DNA from: an uncultured Clostridium sp.
GTDB taxonomy: Bacteria > Bacillota > Clostridia > TANB77 > CAG-465
Assembly: GCA_947361355.1 (NCBI GenBank)
Contig: CANAIR010000014.1
Location: forward strand, 1-41,998
Direction: 5' to 3'
DNA: 41,998 bases
The position numbers were made by a program, and so were the translations under genes. The notes under the pieces were generated by a model that was not told where the DNA came from, searched no databases, and saw only the letters and a program-made list of their open reading frames with translations. Below are positions 24,815 through 32,944 of the stretch, in pieces (position 1 is the stretch's first letter; each line of letters begins with the position of its first letter).

Positions 24815-25291
24815 ATGAGAATGTTAAAAGAGAATTTTATGGTAGTAATTATGGTAGTGTGTATGTTAGCTTTGTTTTTGGTAGCTGGAATTAGTATCCG
24901 GGATTTGAAAAAGCAATGTTATTCACTTTCAAAGAACGTGGAAACTTTAAGTTCAGAAATTGATACTTTAAAAGAGCAGCAAAGCACATCAGAAGATAGC
25001 TTTAAGCTTCTTGCAAATAAAAAGGTCTACAATGCAGGAGCTGTAAACGGTATCTCGAAAGCGGAACTTTCAATTTTTAAAATCGAAAGCCCGTATCCAA
25101 CAGTTATTTATCAGATCTTAAATGCTGATGGAGGTGTTATTTCTCAGGAGATGAAACAGGGGAATGCTAAATTAAATACAATAACCCTGGATAAAATACC
25201 AGAAGAAATGGCGCAGGTAAGAATTTTAGGATTTGATGAAACGGGAGTACAGTGCAGCTACAAGATATATGATTTTGGATATATAGATTAA
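24815..25291 (+). CDS. Membrane-anchored coiled-coil protein with beta-rich domain; foreign codon use
   Basis: 158 residues. N-terminal membrane anchor (about 8-27, FMVVIMVVCMLALFLVAGI), a heptad coiled coil (about 30-58, KNVETLSSEIDTLKEQQ), then an Ig-like beta domain (NAGAVNGISKAELSIF to the C-terminus). Codons such as CCG, CGG, CTG, CAG, ATC and AGC are common here but rare in the neighbours, and the gene is visibly richer in G and C. This suggests recent transfer from a less AT-rich relative. It has its own consensus promoter and terminator. Family not recognised. Confidence 0.75.
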   Translation: MRMLKENFMVVIMVVCMLALFLVAGISIRDLKKQCYSLSKNVETLSSEIDTLKEQQSTSEDSFKLLANKKVYNAGAVNGISKAELSIFKIESPYPTVIYQILNADGGVISQEMKQGNAKLNTITLDKIPEEMAQVRILGFDETGVQCSYKIYDFGYID

Positions 25292-25356
25292 ATTTTCAAT
25301 GTCAGCAAAAATAATAAAAATTATATTTTAATTACTGGGGAGTAGTTAATATATAT

Positions 25357-25395
25357 TGAAGGAATTTGATAATATCAGATTCCTTCATTTTTTCA
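25357..25395 (+). terminator. Rho-independent terminator
   Basis: Stem TGAAGGAAT-TGATA pairing with TATCA-ATTCCTTCA, followed by TTTTTT, after the 24815 gene. Confidence 0.85.
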
Positions 25396-25470
25396 TATTT
25401 TTATAAAAATTGTTGACAAAATAAAAAAATAATAATATAATATTATTGCAAAATGAGAAAATAATATTTA

Positions 25471-25723
25471 AAACCGATGAAAAAGCAAAGTAGATATGAA
25501 TAATATATTTTAGAGAATATGGATCACTGGCTGTAAGTCCATTAATATACTCATATTGAAATTTCACTTTGGAGGTCTTTTTTTGAACAATAAAATTTAA
25601 GTAGGAAAAAGCAGGTAAGCCTGTTATAGCTGTATTGAGAGCACTTAGTTTATCTAAGTGAATTTAGGTGGTAACGCGAAAATCCATTTCGTCCTAAAGT
25701 ATTAGGGTGAAGTGGATTTTTTA
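25471..25723 (+). promoter_or_regulatory. T-box leader of pheST (Phe specifier)
   Basis: T-box riboswitch reading tRNA-Phe charging. Stem I is closed by CAAAGT (from 25486) with ACTTTG (25566-25571). The specifier codon is most simply TTC at 25563-25565, followed by A. Stem III is CACTTAG/CTAAGTG (about 25642-25660). The T-box is GGTGGTAACGCG (25667-25678). The terminator is AAATCCATTTC / GAAGTGGATTT plus T-run (25680-25722). Uncharged tRNA-Phe would stabilise the antiterminator and switch pheST on. The whole 25292-25742 gap is explained by the preceding terminator plus this element. Confidence 0.93.
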
Positions 25724-25742
25724 GTTTGAAAGGGTGTATAAA

Positions 25743-26771
25743 ATGGAAGAAAAAATAAAACTTTTAAAGGAAAAAGCAAGTAAAAAATTAAATGAGATTT
25801 TATCAACACAGGAATTAGAAAATATTCGTGTTGAATTTCTAGGAAAAAAAGGTGAAGTTGTAACACTTCTTAAATCTTTAAAAGATGTTGAAGCAGAAAA
25901 AAGAAAAGAGTTAGGTATGAAAGCAAATACCTTAAGAGATTATATAGAATCACAAATACAATTAAAAAAAGATGAGTTAAGAAAAAAAGAGTATGAAATA
26001 AAAGAAAATAACGCTAAATTAATTGATTTAACTGTACCTGTAAATGAAAATTTAGGTTCGCTTCATCCTATAACTATTGTACAAAAAGAGTTAGAAACAA
26101 TATTTTCTTCAATGGGATTTACAGTAGAAGATGGTAATGAAGTAGAAACAGAATATAACAATTTTGAAGCTGTAAATGTACCAAAATATCATCCAGCACG
26201 CGATATGCAAGATACTTTTTGGTTAGAAAATGGTCAACTTTTAAAGACACAAACATCAGCAGCACAAAACAAAATTATGAGAAAATATGGTGCACCACTA
26301 AAAGCAATATTTCCTGGAAGATGTTTTAGAAATGAAGAACTTGATGCTTCTCATGAAAACACATTTTTCCAAATGGAAGGTATGATGATAGATAAGGATG
26401 TATCAATTTCAAACCTTATATATTTTATGAAGGCTATACTATCAGAAATTTTTAAAAAAGAGGTAGATGTAAGACTTAGACCAGGTTTTTTCCCATTTGT
26501 TGAACCAGGATTTGAACTTGATATAAAATGTCCATATTGTGATGGAATAGGTTGCAAAGTATGTAAACATGGTGGATGGATTGAACTTTGCCCATGTGGT
26601 ATGATACATCCAAATGTTTTAAAAATGGGAGGAATTGATCCAGAAGAATACTCAGGTTTTGCATTTGGATTAGGTCTTAGCAGGCTTGCAATGATGAAAT
26701 TTGAAATAGATGATTTAAGACATTTAAATTCATGTGATTTAAGGGTATTAAAACAAATGAATATAAAATAA
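25743..26771 (+). CDS. pheS: Phenylalanyl-tRNA synthetase alpha subunit
   Basis: 342 residues from the ATG at 25743 (AAAGGGTG site; a GTG at 25734 overlaps it). An N-terminal coiled-coil tRNA-binding arm (about 1-90) is followed by the class II catalytic core: HPARDMQDTFW, KTQTSAAQ, GRCFRNEELDASH, FFQMEGMMID, and motif 3 GFAFGLGLSRLAMMKFEIDDLR near the C-terminus. A cysteine-rich insert (CPYCDGIGCKVC, then ELCPCGM) is typical of Firmicutes PheS. It pairs with PheT in an alpha2-beta2 enzyme and is controlled by the T-box. Confidence 0.97.
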   Translation: MEEKIKLLKEKASKKLNEILSTQELENIRVEFLGKKGEVVTLLKSLKDVEAEKRKELGMKANTLRDYIESQIQLKKDELRKKEYEIKENNAKLIDLTVPVNENLGSLHPITIVQKELETIFSSMGFTVEDGNEVETEYNNFEAVNVPKYHPARDMQDTFWLENGQLLKTQTSAAQNKIMRKYGAPLKAIFPGRCFRNEELDASHENTFFQMEGMMIDKDVSISNLIYFMKAILSEIFKKEVDVRLRPGFFPFVEPGFELDIKCPYCDGIGCKVCKHGGWIELCPCGMIHPNVLKMGGIDPEEYSGFAFGLGLSRLAMMKFEIDDLRHLNSCDLRVLKQMNIK

Positions 26772-26808
26772 GTGATTGTATAAAATAAATTAAATTGGAG
26801 GAATAAGA

Positions 26809-29193
26809 ATGTATATTTCAATGAATTGGATAAAAGATTTTGTAGATTTGACTGATATTGATATTGAAGATTTAATATACAAATTTACAATGTCTACTGC
26901 CGAGGTAGAAGGCATAACTAAATATGGGTTTGATACTTGTGGTGTAGTAGTAGGTAAGATAATAAGTATAGAAAAGGTAAATAATTCGGATAAATTAAAT
27001 AAAGTTATTGTAGATACAGGAATTGAAAAGGTACAAAGTATTTGTGGTGCAAAAAATATTTTTGTTGGTGCCCTAATTCCATTTGCAAAAGCTGGAAGTA
27101 AAGTTCAAGGTGAACAAGTAAAGTCTAGTAAGATAGATGGTCTTGAAAGCAATGGAGTATGTCTATCAGAAAGAGAACTTGGTATTAGTCAAAATCATGA
27201 TGGTGTAATGATTTTAGATGAAAAATTAAAAATTGGTATTGATATAAAAGATATAATGCCAATAGAAGATATAGTTTTTGAAGTAGATAATAAATCTATA
27301 ACAAATAGACCAGATTTGTGGGGACACTATGGTATTGCAAGAGAAATAGCTGCAATTACCAAAAGAAATCTAAAAGAATTACCAGTTGATGATTTGGTGG
27401 CATATGATAATTTAAATAAACTTGATATAAATGTTGATAATGGTGATCAATGTTATAGATATACAGGTATAACTGTGGAAAATATAACAAAAAATGTTTC
27501 GCCTTATACAATGAAAATAAGGCTATATTATACAGGTCTTAGAAGTATAAATTTACTTGCCGATATAACAAATTATGTTATGTTAGAAATTGGGCAACCA
27601 ATGCACGCTTTTGATAAAAGGTTAGTAAATAGTATAAATGTAAAAGCATTAGAAAATGATGAGGATTTTATTACGTTAGACGGTGTAACTAGGCATTTAC
27701 CAAAAGGAACTTTGATGATAAGAAATGAAAAAAAGCCTGTTGCAATTGCAGGTATTATGGGTGGACTTGAAACTCAAATTATGGATGATACTAATTCTTT
27801 ATTTCTAGAATCAGCTACATTTGATAGTACATTAATTAGAAAAACTGCTATGAAAATATCTCATAGAACTGATGCCTCAGCAAGATATGAAAAAACTTTA
27901 GATCCAGAGTTTGCAAGACTTGCAACAGCTAGATTCTTAAAATTATTAAAGGAAAACGATGAAAATGTAAAAGTTACATCTTCATTTACTGATGTATACT
28001 TAAAAAAATATCCAGTTATAAAAATAGATATTAATAAAGCTTTTTTTGATAGATATATTGGTATAGATATTCCTATGGAAACTATTGTTGAAACATTAAG
28101 AAATTTAAAATATATTGTTATACAAAATGGAAATAATTTAAATGTAGAAGTACCATCATTTAGAGCTACAAAAGATGTTACACAAAAAGCAGATTTGATT
28201 GAAGAAGTAGCAAGAATTTATGGTTATGATAATATAACTCCAAAATCAAATTTATGGAAGATAGAACCAGTTGAAGATGATGAAATTAGAATACTTGAGT
28301 ATGAAACTAAAAGAATGCTTGCAGAAAAGTTTGGTATGTCTGAAGTTCATAGTTATGTTTGGTATAATGAAGAACAAAATAACAAACTTGAAATTAAAGT
28401 AGAGGATAACCTAAAAATTGTAAATGGATTAAATAAAGCAGATAGTACGTTAAGGGCATATATGGCTCCTACAATGATTTATGCTATAAATAATAATTTA
28501 AGATATCAAACTGAGTGTAAAATATTTGAAATAGGTAGAACTTTTGAATATAAATTTGATAATAAAGATTGTGTAGAAAAAAAAGTTTTAGGTGTAGCAT
28601 TAGCTAGTATGAAACAAACTGAAACAGATTTAATGTATGAAGCAAAAAAAATAATTGAAACTATATTTAAAATACATAAAAACATTAATGTAAAATATGT
28701 TCAAAATAGTGGTAAGTTAAAATATTCTTGGCTTCATAAAGTAAATTCATATATTTTAGAAATAGATGGTAAAATACAAGGATATATTACAGTATTAAAT
28801 CCTAAAATAAAGGATAATATAAATAAAAAAGCAAATATAGTAATTGTTGAGTTAAGAATAGACGATTTAACAAATGTTAAAAATCAAAAAGTTGTATACG
28901 ACCCTATATCTAGGTATCAAACTACTAATTTAGATTTAACTTTTACTGTTTCATGTAGTACTAAATTTGAAAAAATGGAACAAATTATAAAAAATTGTAA
29001 TTTAGAATATTTAATGGGATTTAGTTTAGTAGATATATATGAAAATGAAGAAAAAATGCCAGGTAAAAAGAGTGTAAGTATAAGATTTACTATTGGTTCA
29101 AAGGAAAAAACTTTATCTAAAGAAGAAATTGATTTACACATGAATACTTTAATTGATAATTTTGCAAAAGAAAATATGATAGTAAATAGATAA
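26809..29193 (+). CDS. pheT: Phenylalanyl-tRNA synthetase beta subunit
   Basis: 794 residues, normal full length. In order: N-terminal OB-fold tRNA-binding domain (about 40-150, VVVGKIISIEKVNNSDKL), the B3/B4 editing region (INLLADITNYVMLEIGQPMHAFD, then GIMGG), the B5 domain (about 400-470), a catalytic-like core with LIEEVARIYGYDNI, and a C-terminal anticodon-binding FDX-ACB domain (YDPISRYQTTNLDLTF to the end). GGAGGAATAAG precedes the ATG. It lies 37 nt behind pheS under the same T-box. Confidence 0.97.
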   Translation: MYISMNWIKDFVDLTDIDIEDLIYKFTMSTAEVEGITKYGFDTCGVVVGKIISIEKVNNSDKLNKVIVDTGIEKVQSICGAKNIFVGALIPFAKAGSKVQGEQVKSSKIDGLESNGVCLSERELGISQNHDGVMILDEKLKIGIDIKDIMPIEDIVFEVDNKSITNRPDLWGHYGIAREIAAITKRNLKELPVDDLVAYDNLNKLDINVDNGDQCYRYTGITVENITKNVSPYTMKIRLYYTGLRSINLLADITNYVMLEIGQPMHAFDKRLVNSINVKALENDEDFITLDGVTRHLPKGTLMIRNEKKPVAIAGIMGGLETQIMDDTNSLFLESATFDSTLIRKTAMKISHRTDASARYEKTLDPEFARLATARFLKLLKENDENVKVTSSFTDVYLKKYPVIKIDINKAFFDRYIGIDIPMETIVETLRNLKYIVIQNGNNLNVEVPSFRATKDVTQKADLIEEVARIYGYDNITPKSNLWKIEPVEDDEIRILEYETKRMLAEKFGMSEVHSYVWYNEEQNNKLEIKVEDNLKIVNGLNKADSTLRAYMAPTMIYAINNNLRYQTECKIFEIGRTFEYKFDNKDCVEKKVLGVALASMKQTETDLMYEAKKIIETIFKIHKNINVKYVQNSGKLKYSWLHKVNSYILEIDGKIQGYITVLNPKIKDNINKKANIVIVELRIDDLTNVKNQKVVYDPISRYQTTNLDLTFTVSCSTKFEKMEQIIKNCNLEYLMGFSLVDIYENEEKMPGKKSVSIRFTIGSKEKTLSKEEIDLHMNTLIDNFAKENMIVNR

Positions 29194-29241
29194 ATATCGT
29201 AAAATATAAAATGTTGGCATATAAATAATTAGTAAATAATT

Positions 29242-29390
29242 TAAGGAGTAAAATAATTAAAAAATAAACCTAGTTAAGGATATCAGTTCCTGTAGCTAGG
29301 TTTTGTGCGTAAAAAAGAAAAAATAAGAGGTAAAAATATAGGAAAAATGAATGAAAAAGATTCAAACAAAACTAAATTTAGTTAATGTAT
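29242..29390 (+). pseudogene. Decayed remnant of a pilin-cassette leader (copy D)
   Basis: AAGGAG at about 29242 resembles the micro-ORF ribosome binding site, but the start codon and CA tract are missing. The family hairpin is present (29267-29302: AACCTAGTTAAGGA / TCCTGTAGCTAGGTT), followed by TTTTGTGCG as in the others. Then comes a short frame at 29347 beginning MNEKDSNKTKF, reminiscent of the NEKD in the pilin copy 2 N-terminus. No hydrophobic segment follows. The most likely reading is an internal deletion of an old cassette. It explains most of the 306-nt gap after pheT. Confidence 0.55.
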
Positions 29391-29421
29391 ATTAAATATT
29401 ACAATAATAATGTTGATGTAT

Positions 29422-29450
29422 TTGACATAATTCTTAAAAAATGATATAAT
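29422..29450 (+). promoter_or_regulatory. Consensus sigma-A promoter for 29500 gene
   Basis: TTGACA (29422-29427), a 17-bp spacer and TATAAT (29445-29450); all twelve bases match consensus. Confidence 0.88.
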
Positions 29451-29499
29451 ACTACAAACCAAAAAAATAATTTTATATTTAATAATTAGGAGGAGAAAA

Positions 29500-30168
29500 A
29501 TGGGATTTTTTAGTGATTTTAAGCGGGTAAGGAATTTTATTGAAAGTAATAGTGAATTAGCAGAACTTGAAGAATATGTAAAATTAAAAAAACAAACTAT
29601 TGATAAATTAAATGAGGATTTATATAAATTAGAAAATGATATAAAAAAATTTGCGGATAAAAAAATAACTTTGAAACAAGAAATTGAAAGTTTAAGTAAA
29701 GAATTATCTGAATATCAAAAAAGTATAGACAAGTACTTTTCTTTAAAAACTAGGGAATTAGTAAAAGTTTTAGTTGAGGATAGAAATTATGAATTTTATA
29801 AAATAACATTAGAAAAAGATGTACCAAAAAGTGAAGACTTTAATGGAGTGTTTTATCTGCCTATTAGTATAAAGAGAGTATTAGATCTTCAAATTCAAGA
29901 ATTTGCTGCTATTGAAAATTTTGATTTTGCACTTCTAAGAAAAATGTTATATGAAGTAAATGGTGCTTGGTCTGAAACTTATGATGCAATTGATGATAAG
30001 GTATCCAAACATTTATATAAAAATAGAACTACTACAAAAATTCTTTTAACCTTTATGATGCTTAGAAAAAAGGAGAAAAACATTGAGTTTACCAGAAATA
30101 ATGAAAAAATAGAGGCTGAAGAAATGGATTTAATCAATGAAAATATAGACAAAATATTTAAAAAATAA
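29500..30168 (+). CDS. Coiled-coil cytosolic protein of unknown function
   Basis: 222 residues. The first about 85 residues form a coiled coil (LAELEEYVKLKKQTIDKLNEDLYKLE, then KQEIESLSKELSEYQKS). A compact mixed domain follows (ISIKRVLDLQIQEFAAIENFDFALLRKMLYEVNGAW) and a helical tail. No signal peptide or membrane segment. GGAGGAGAAAA site, own promoter and terminator. I do not recognise it. Confidence 0.75.
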   Translation: MGFFSDFKRVRNFIESNSELAELEEYVKLKKQTIDKLNEDLYKLENDIKKFADKKITLKQEIESLSKELSEYQKSIDKYFSLKTRELVKVLVEDRNYEFYKITLEKDVPKSEDFNGVFYLPISIKRVLDLQIQEFAAIENFDFALLRKMLYEVNGAWSETYDAIDDKVSKHLYKNRTTTKILLTFMMLRKKEKNIEFTRNNEKIEAEEMDLINENIDKIFKK

Positions 30169-30171
30169 TAT

Positions 30172-30213
30172 AAAAAGTGGATAGGATTAATAATATAATC
30201 CTATTCGCTTTTT
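30172..30213 (+). terminator. Rho-independent terminator
   Basis: An 18-bp stem (AAAAAGTGGATAGGATTA / TAATCCTATTCGCTTTTT, two wobble pairs). Confidence 0.88.
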
Positions 30214-30259
30214 CATGCTTTTAATTAAAAAAATATAAAAAATCAAGTTATTAATTTAA

Positions 30260-30288
30260 TTTACAAAAATAAATTGATATGGTATAAT
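30260..30288 (+). promoter_or_regulatory. Sigma-A promoter for flippase gene
   Basis: TTTACA (30260-30265), a 17-bp spacer and TATAAT (30283-30288). Confidence 0.7.
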
Positions 30289-30380
30289 TAAAAAATATAT
30301 GAAGTATTATAAATATATAGACAATAGTAGAATATATTTATAGATTATAATAAATAATATGTATTTAGGGGGATGATAAT

Positions 30381-31982
30381 TTGGCAGTAAAAAAACAATC
30401 ATTTATGAATGGTGTTTTAATTATAATGATTTCGCAAGTTTTAATAAAAATCTTTGGATTTATTTATAGAGTAATAATTACTAATTTTCCTCAGTTTGCT
30501 GATGAAGGAAATAGTTATTATGGCTCAGGGTTCCAGGTATATACACTATTACTTGCAATTGCAACAACAGGAATACCAAATACTATTTCAAAATTAGTAT
30601 CTGAAAAAATGGCAATTGGTGATAAAAGGGGAGCACATAAAATTTTTAGAACAGCAATGTGTGTATTTTCTTTAATTGCAATAATATTTTCACTTGGTTT
30701 ATTTTTTGGTTCAGGTTTTATATCTACATGTATATTAAAAAATCCTGGAGTAAAATATACATTAATGGCATTATCACCAGCTATTATATTTGTTGCAATG
30801 TCAGCTGTACTTAGGGGATATTTTGTTGGAATGCAAAATATGATGGAGTATAGTAAGGCTCAAGTTTTAGAACAAATAATAAATAGTATATTTTCTGTTA
30901 TATTTGTTGTAATGTTACTTGATTCATCACCAGAAATTATGGCAGCAGGTTCGACACTTGCTACAACAGTTGCAGCTTCAAGTGCTTTTATCTATTTATT
31001 AATATATTATAACAAAAATAAAAAAGATATATGGAATGAAATGAAAAGATCTGAAAAATTTGCTTTAGATAGTACAAAAAAAATAGCTAAGAAATTAATA
31101 TCATATGCTATTCCAATATCTTTAGGTAGTGTAGTAGTAGCCTTATCAGGTGTAATTGACTTAGTTACAGTAATGGATGGCTTACAAAAATTTGGTTATG
31201 ATATAGTAACTGCAAATGAAAAATTTGGTATTTTGCTTGGAAAAGTTGATATTTTAAATGCAGTACCACTTTCAATAAATGTAGCATTTTCCGTTGCATT
31301 AGTACCATTTATATCTGCTGCAATAGCTAAGAAAAATAAAAAAGAGGCAATAAATAAAATAAATTACTCACTTAAGATATCTGCACTTATAGCATTACCA
31401 TGTGCAGTTGGACTATGTATTTTAGCAGCACCTATATTTAAACTATTATTTCCAAATGCACCAGAAGGAGCTCCACTTTTACAAATACAGTGCTGGATGA
31501 TAATATTTTCAGTTATTGCACAAACATTATATGGTTCATTGCAGGGGTTAGGAAAAATATATGTTCCTGGGGTATGTTTAGCAGTAGGGGCAATAGTTAA
31601 ATATATTCTAAATGTTATTTTTGTACCAATATATGGGGAAGTTGTTCCAGCTGTTACCACTGTTATATATAATTTTATAGCATGTTCTCTTGCATTTTTT
31701 TGTTTATTTAAGGTTTTAAGAAAAAAACCTAATTTAAAAGAATTATTTTTAAAACCTATTATTGCAACAATTGCTATGGCTTTTGTTACAATTTGGGTTA
31801 GTAAAATGTTGGTATACATAAATTTATCAAATACTATTAACACTGTTATTACTATATTATCTGCTATTATAGCATATATGATATTTATAGTTATGTTTAG
31901 GGTACTAAAAGAAGATGAAATACGTCAATTACCTTATGGAAACAAAATATGTAAAGTATTAAATAAAGTAAAAAAAATATAA
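30381..31982 (+). CDS. SpoVB/MurJ-type lipid-linked oligosaccharide flippase
   Basis: 533 residues with about 14 membrane helices, of the MOP/MATE-like polysaccharide export superfamily. Features: an N-terminal KQSFMNGVLIIMISQVLIKIFGFIYRV segment, GIPNTISKLVSEKMA (about residues 70-84), AVLRGYFVGMQNM, and the later QCWMIIFSVIAQTLYGSLQGLGK. Family members flip lipid II (MurJ/YtgP) or act in spore cortex synthesis (SpoVB). The two cannot be separated here by eye. The TTG start at 30381 is supported by TTTAGGGGGATGATAA. Confidence 0.88.
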   Translation: MAVKKQSFMNGVLIIMISQVLIKIFGFIYRVIITNFPQFADEGNSYYGSGFQVYTLLLAIATTGIPNTISKLVSEKMAIGDKRGAHKIFRTAMCVFSLIAIIFSLGLFFGSGFISTCILKNPGVKYTLMALSPAIIFVAMSAVLRGYFVGMQNMMEYSKAQVLEQIINSIFSVIFVVMLLDSSPEIMAAGSTLATTVAASSAFIYLLIYYNKNKKDIWNEMKRSEKFALDSTKKIAKKLISYAIPISLGSVVVALSGVIDLVTVMDGLQKFGYDIVTANEKFGILLGKVDILNAVPLSINVAFSVALVPFISAAIAKKNKKEAINKINYSLKISALIALPCAVGLCILAAPIFKLLFPNAPEGAPLLQIQCWMIIFSVIAQTLYGSLQGLGKIYVPGVCLAVGAIVKYILNVIFVPIYGEVVPAVTTVIYNFIACSLAFFCLFKVLRKKPNLKELFLKPIIATIAMAFVTIWVSKMLVYINLSNTINTVITILSAIIAYMIFIVMFRVLKEDEIRQLPYGNKICKVLNKVKKI

Positions 31983-32001
31983 TAAAAAAATAAAAAAAGT
32001 G

Positions 32002-32030
32002 TTGACAATAGTTGATATTTGTAGTATATT
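32002..32030 (+). promoter_or_regulatory. Sigma-A promoter for HU gene
   Basis: TTGACA (32002-32007), a 17-bp spacer and TATATT (32025-32030). Confidence 0.82.
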
Positions 32031-32064
32031 CTAAGTATATTCAATTAAATAGGAGGGATTTATA

Positions 32065-32343
32065 ATGAATAAAGCTGAATTAATCGCTAAAATTGCTGAA
32101 GAAAGCAAATTAACAAAAAAAGCTGCTGAAACAGCATTAGATGCTTTTGTTAAAAGTGTAGAAGGTGCACTTAAAGACGGTGAAAAAGTTCAATTAGTAG
32201 GATTCGGTACTTTCGAAGTAAGACAAAGAGCTGCTAGAAAAGGAAGAAATCCACAAACTAAAGCTGAAATAAAAATACCAGCTTCTAAAGCACCAGTTTT
32301 CAAAGCAGGAAAAGCTTTAAAAGAATTAGTAAATAAAAAATAA
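32065..32343 (+). CDS. hup: HU-type DNA-binding protein
   Basis: 92 residues, the standard HU length. The helical N-terminal dimer region begins [14 protein letters not shown], the [22 protein letters not shown] segment contains the DNA-binding arm, and the C-terminus is [13 protein letters not shown]. It binds and bends DNA without strict sequence preference as a nucleoid protein. AGGAGGGATTT site. Codon use is more biased towards common codons than the neighbours, as expected for a highly expressed gene. Confidence 0.97.
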   Translation: MNKAELIAKIAEESKLTKKAAETALDAFVKSVEGALKDGEKVQLVGFGTFEVRQRAARKGRNPQTKAEIKIPASKAPVFKAGKALKELVNKK

Positions 32344-32365
32344 TTATAAATTAGATTATAATTAC

Positions 32366-32421
32366 AAAATTCGGTTCTGTAATGTATATATTATATGATG
32401 TATATTACAGAGCCGAATTTT
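32366..32421 (+). terminator. Strong terminator after HU
   Basis: An 18-bp stem (AAAATTCGGTTCTGTAAT / ATTACAGAGCCGAATTTT, one G-U). The rest of the 32344-32680 gap holds only AT-rich sequence and the next promoter. Confidence 0.88.
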
Positions 32422-32587
32422 GATTTTATAATTAATAAAAGATATATGGTAAAAAATTTTTTATATAATATTATCATTTTATAATTAATATACCATAATG
32501 TATAATATAGTTTATATTATGTAAAAAAAAATACAAATAAATACTAATATAATGCTATAAATGTGATTAGAAAATATTATATATATA

Positions 32588-32616
32588 TTGACTTTTATGT
32601 AAAAAAATGTTATAAT
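32588..32616 (+). promoter_or_regulatory. Sigma-A promoter for 52-residue ORF
   Basis: TTGACT (32588-32593), a 17-bp spacer and TATAAT (32611-32616). Confidence 0.78.
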
Positions 32617-32680
32617 AAATTATAGTGAATAAGTTAATTACAAATTAATATAAATTTATTATTTGAAAGGAGATATATAT

Positions 32681-32839
32681 ATGTTAGATTTAAAAGGATT
32701 AGTAAATGAACAAATGACAAATAATAATATGGAAATTTCTACTGAAGTAACTATGAATTTAAAAGGATTAAAAATAAATGCAAAAGTTATGGAAGGCGAG
32801 GAGTTAGGAAAAATATTTGAAGAAGATATGATAAGATAA
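32681..32839 (+). CDS. Small protein of 52 residues, unknown function
   Basis: Encoded from the ATG at 32681 behind AAAGGAGATATATAT, with its own promoter and terminator, which makes it a convincing small gene. The protein starts MLDLKGLVNEQM and contains two LKGL motifs about 30 residues apart. It ends in an acidic stretch (EGEELGKIFEEDMIR). It has no membrane segment and no cysteine. A small regulatory or chaperone-like protein is possible; the family is not recognised. Confidence 0.78.
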   Translation: MLDLKGLVNEQMTNNNMEISTEVTMNLKGLKINAKVMEGEELGKIFEEDMIR

Positions 32840-32875
32840 AGGAAGTTGATAATAACTTTCTTTTTCTTTTTTTAT
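32838..32875 (+). terminator. Rho-independent terminator overlapping stop codon
   Basis: Stem AAAGGAAGTT / AACTTTCTTT followed by a T-rich run; the 5' arm begins within the stop codon of the 52-residue ORF. Confidence 0.75.
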
Positions 32876-32889
32876 TGTATATATTTTAC

Positions 32890-32918
32890 TTGTAGTAGTA
32901 GTATAAATATGATATAAT
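32890..32918 (+). promoter_or_regulatory. Probable promoter for ABC-F gene
   Basis: Perfect TATAAT (32913-32918) with a weak TTGTAG -35 (32890-32895) at 17-bp spacing. Confidence 0.5.
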
Positions 32919-32944
32919 ATTTTGGATGAAAAAGGAGAGAGTAA

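Noticed and set aside
32366-32421. tRNA-like or small RNA gene after HU
   Set aside because: The hairpin is a single long stem directly behind HU and is best explained as its terminator; no cloverleaf was seen here or elsewhere in the window.
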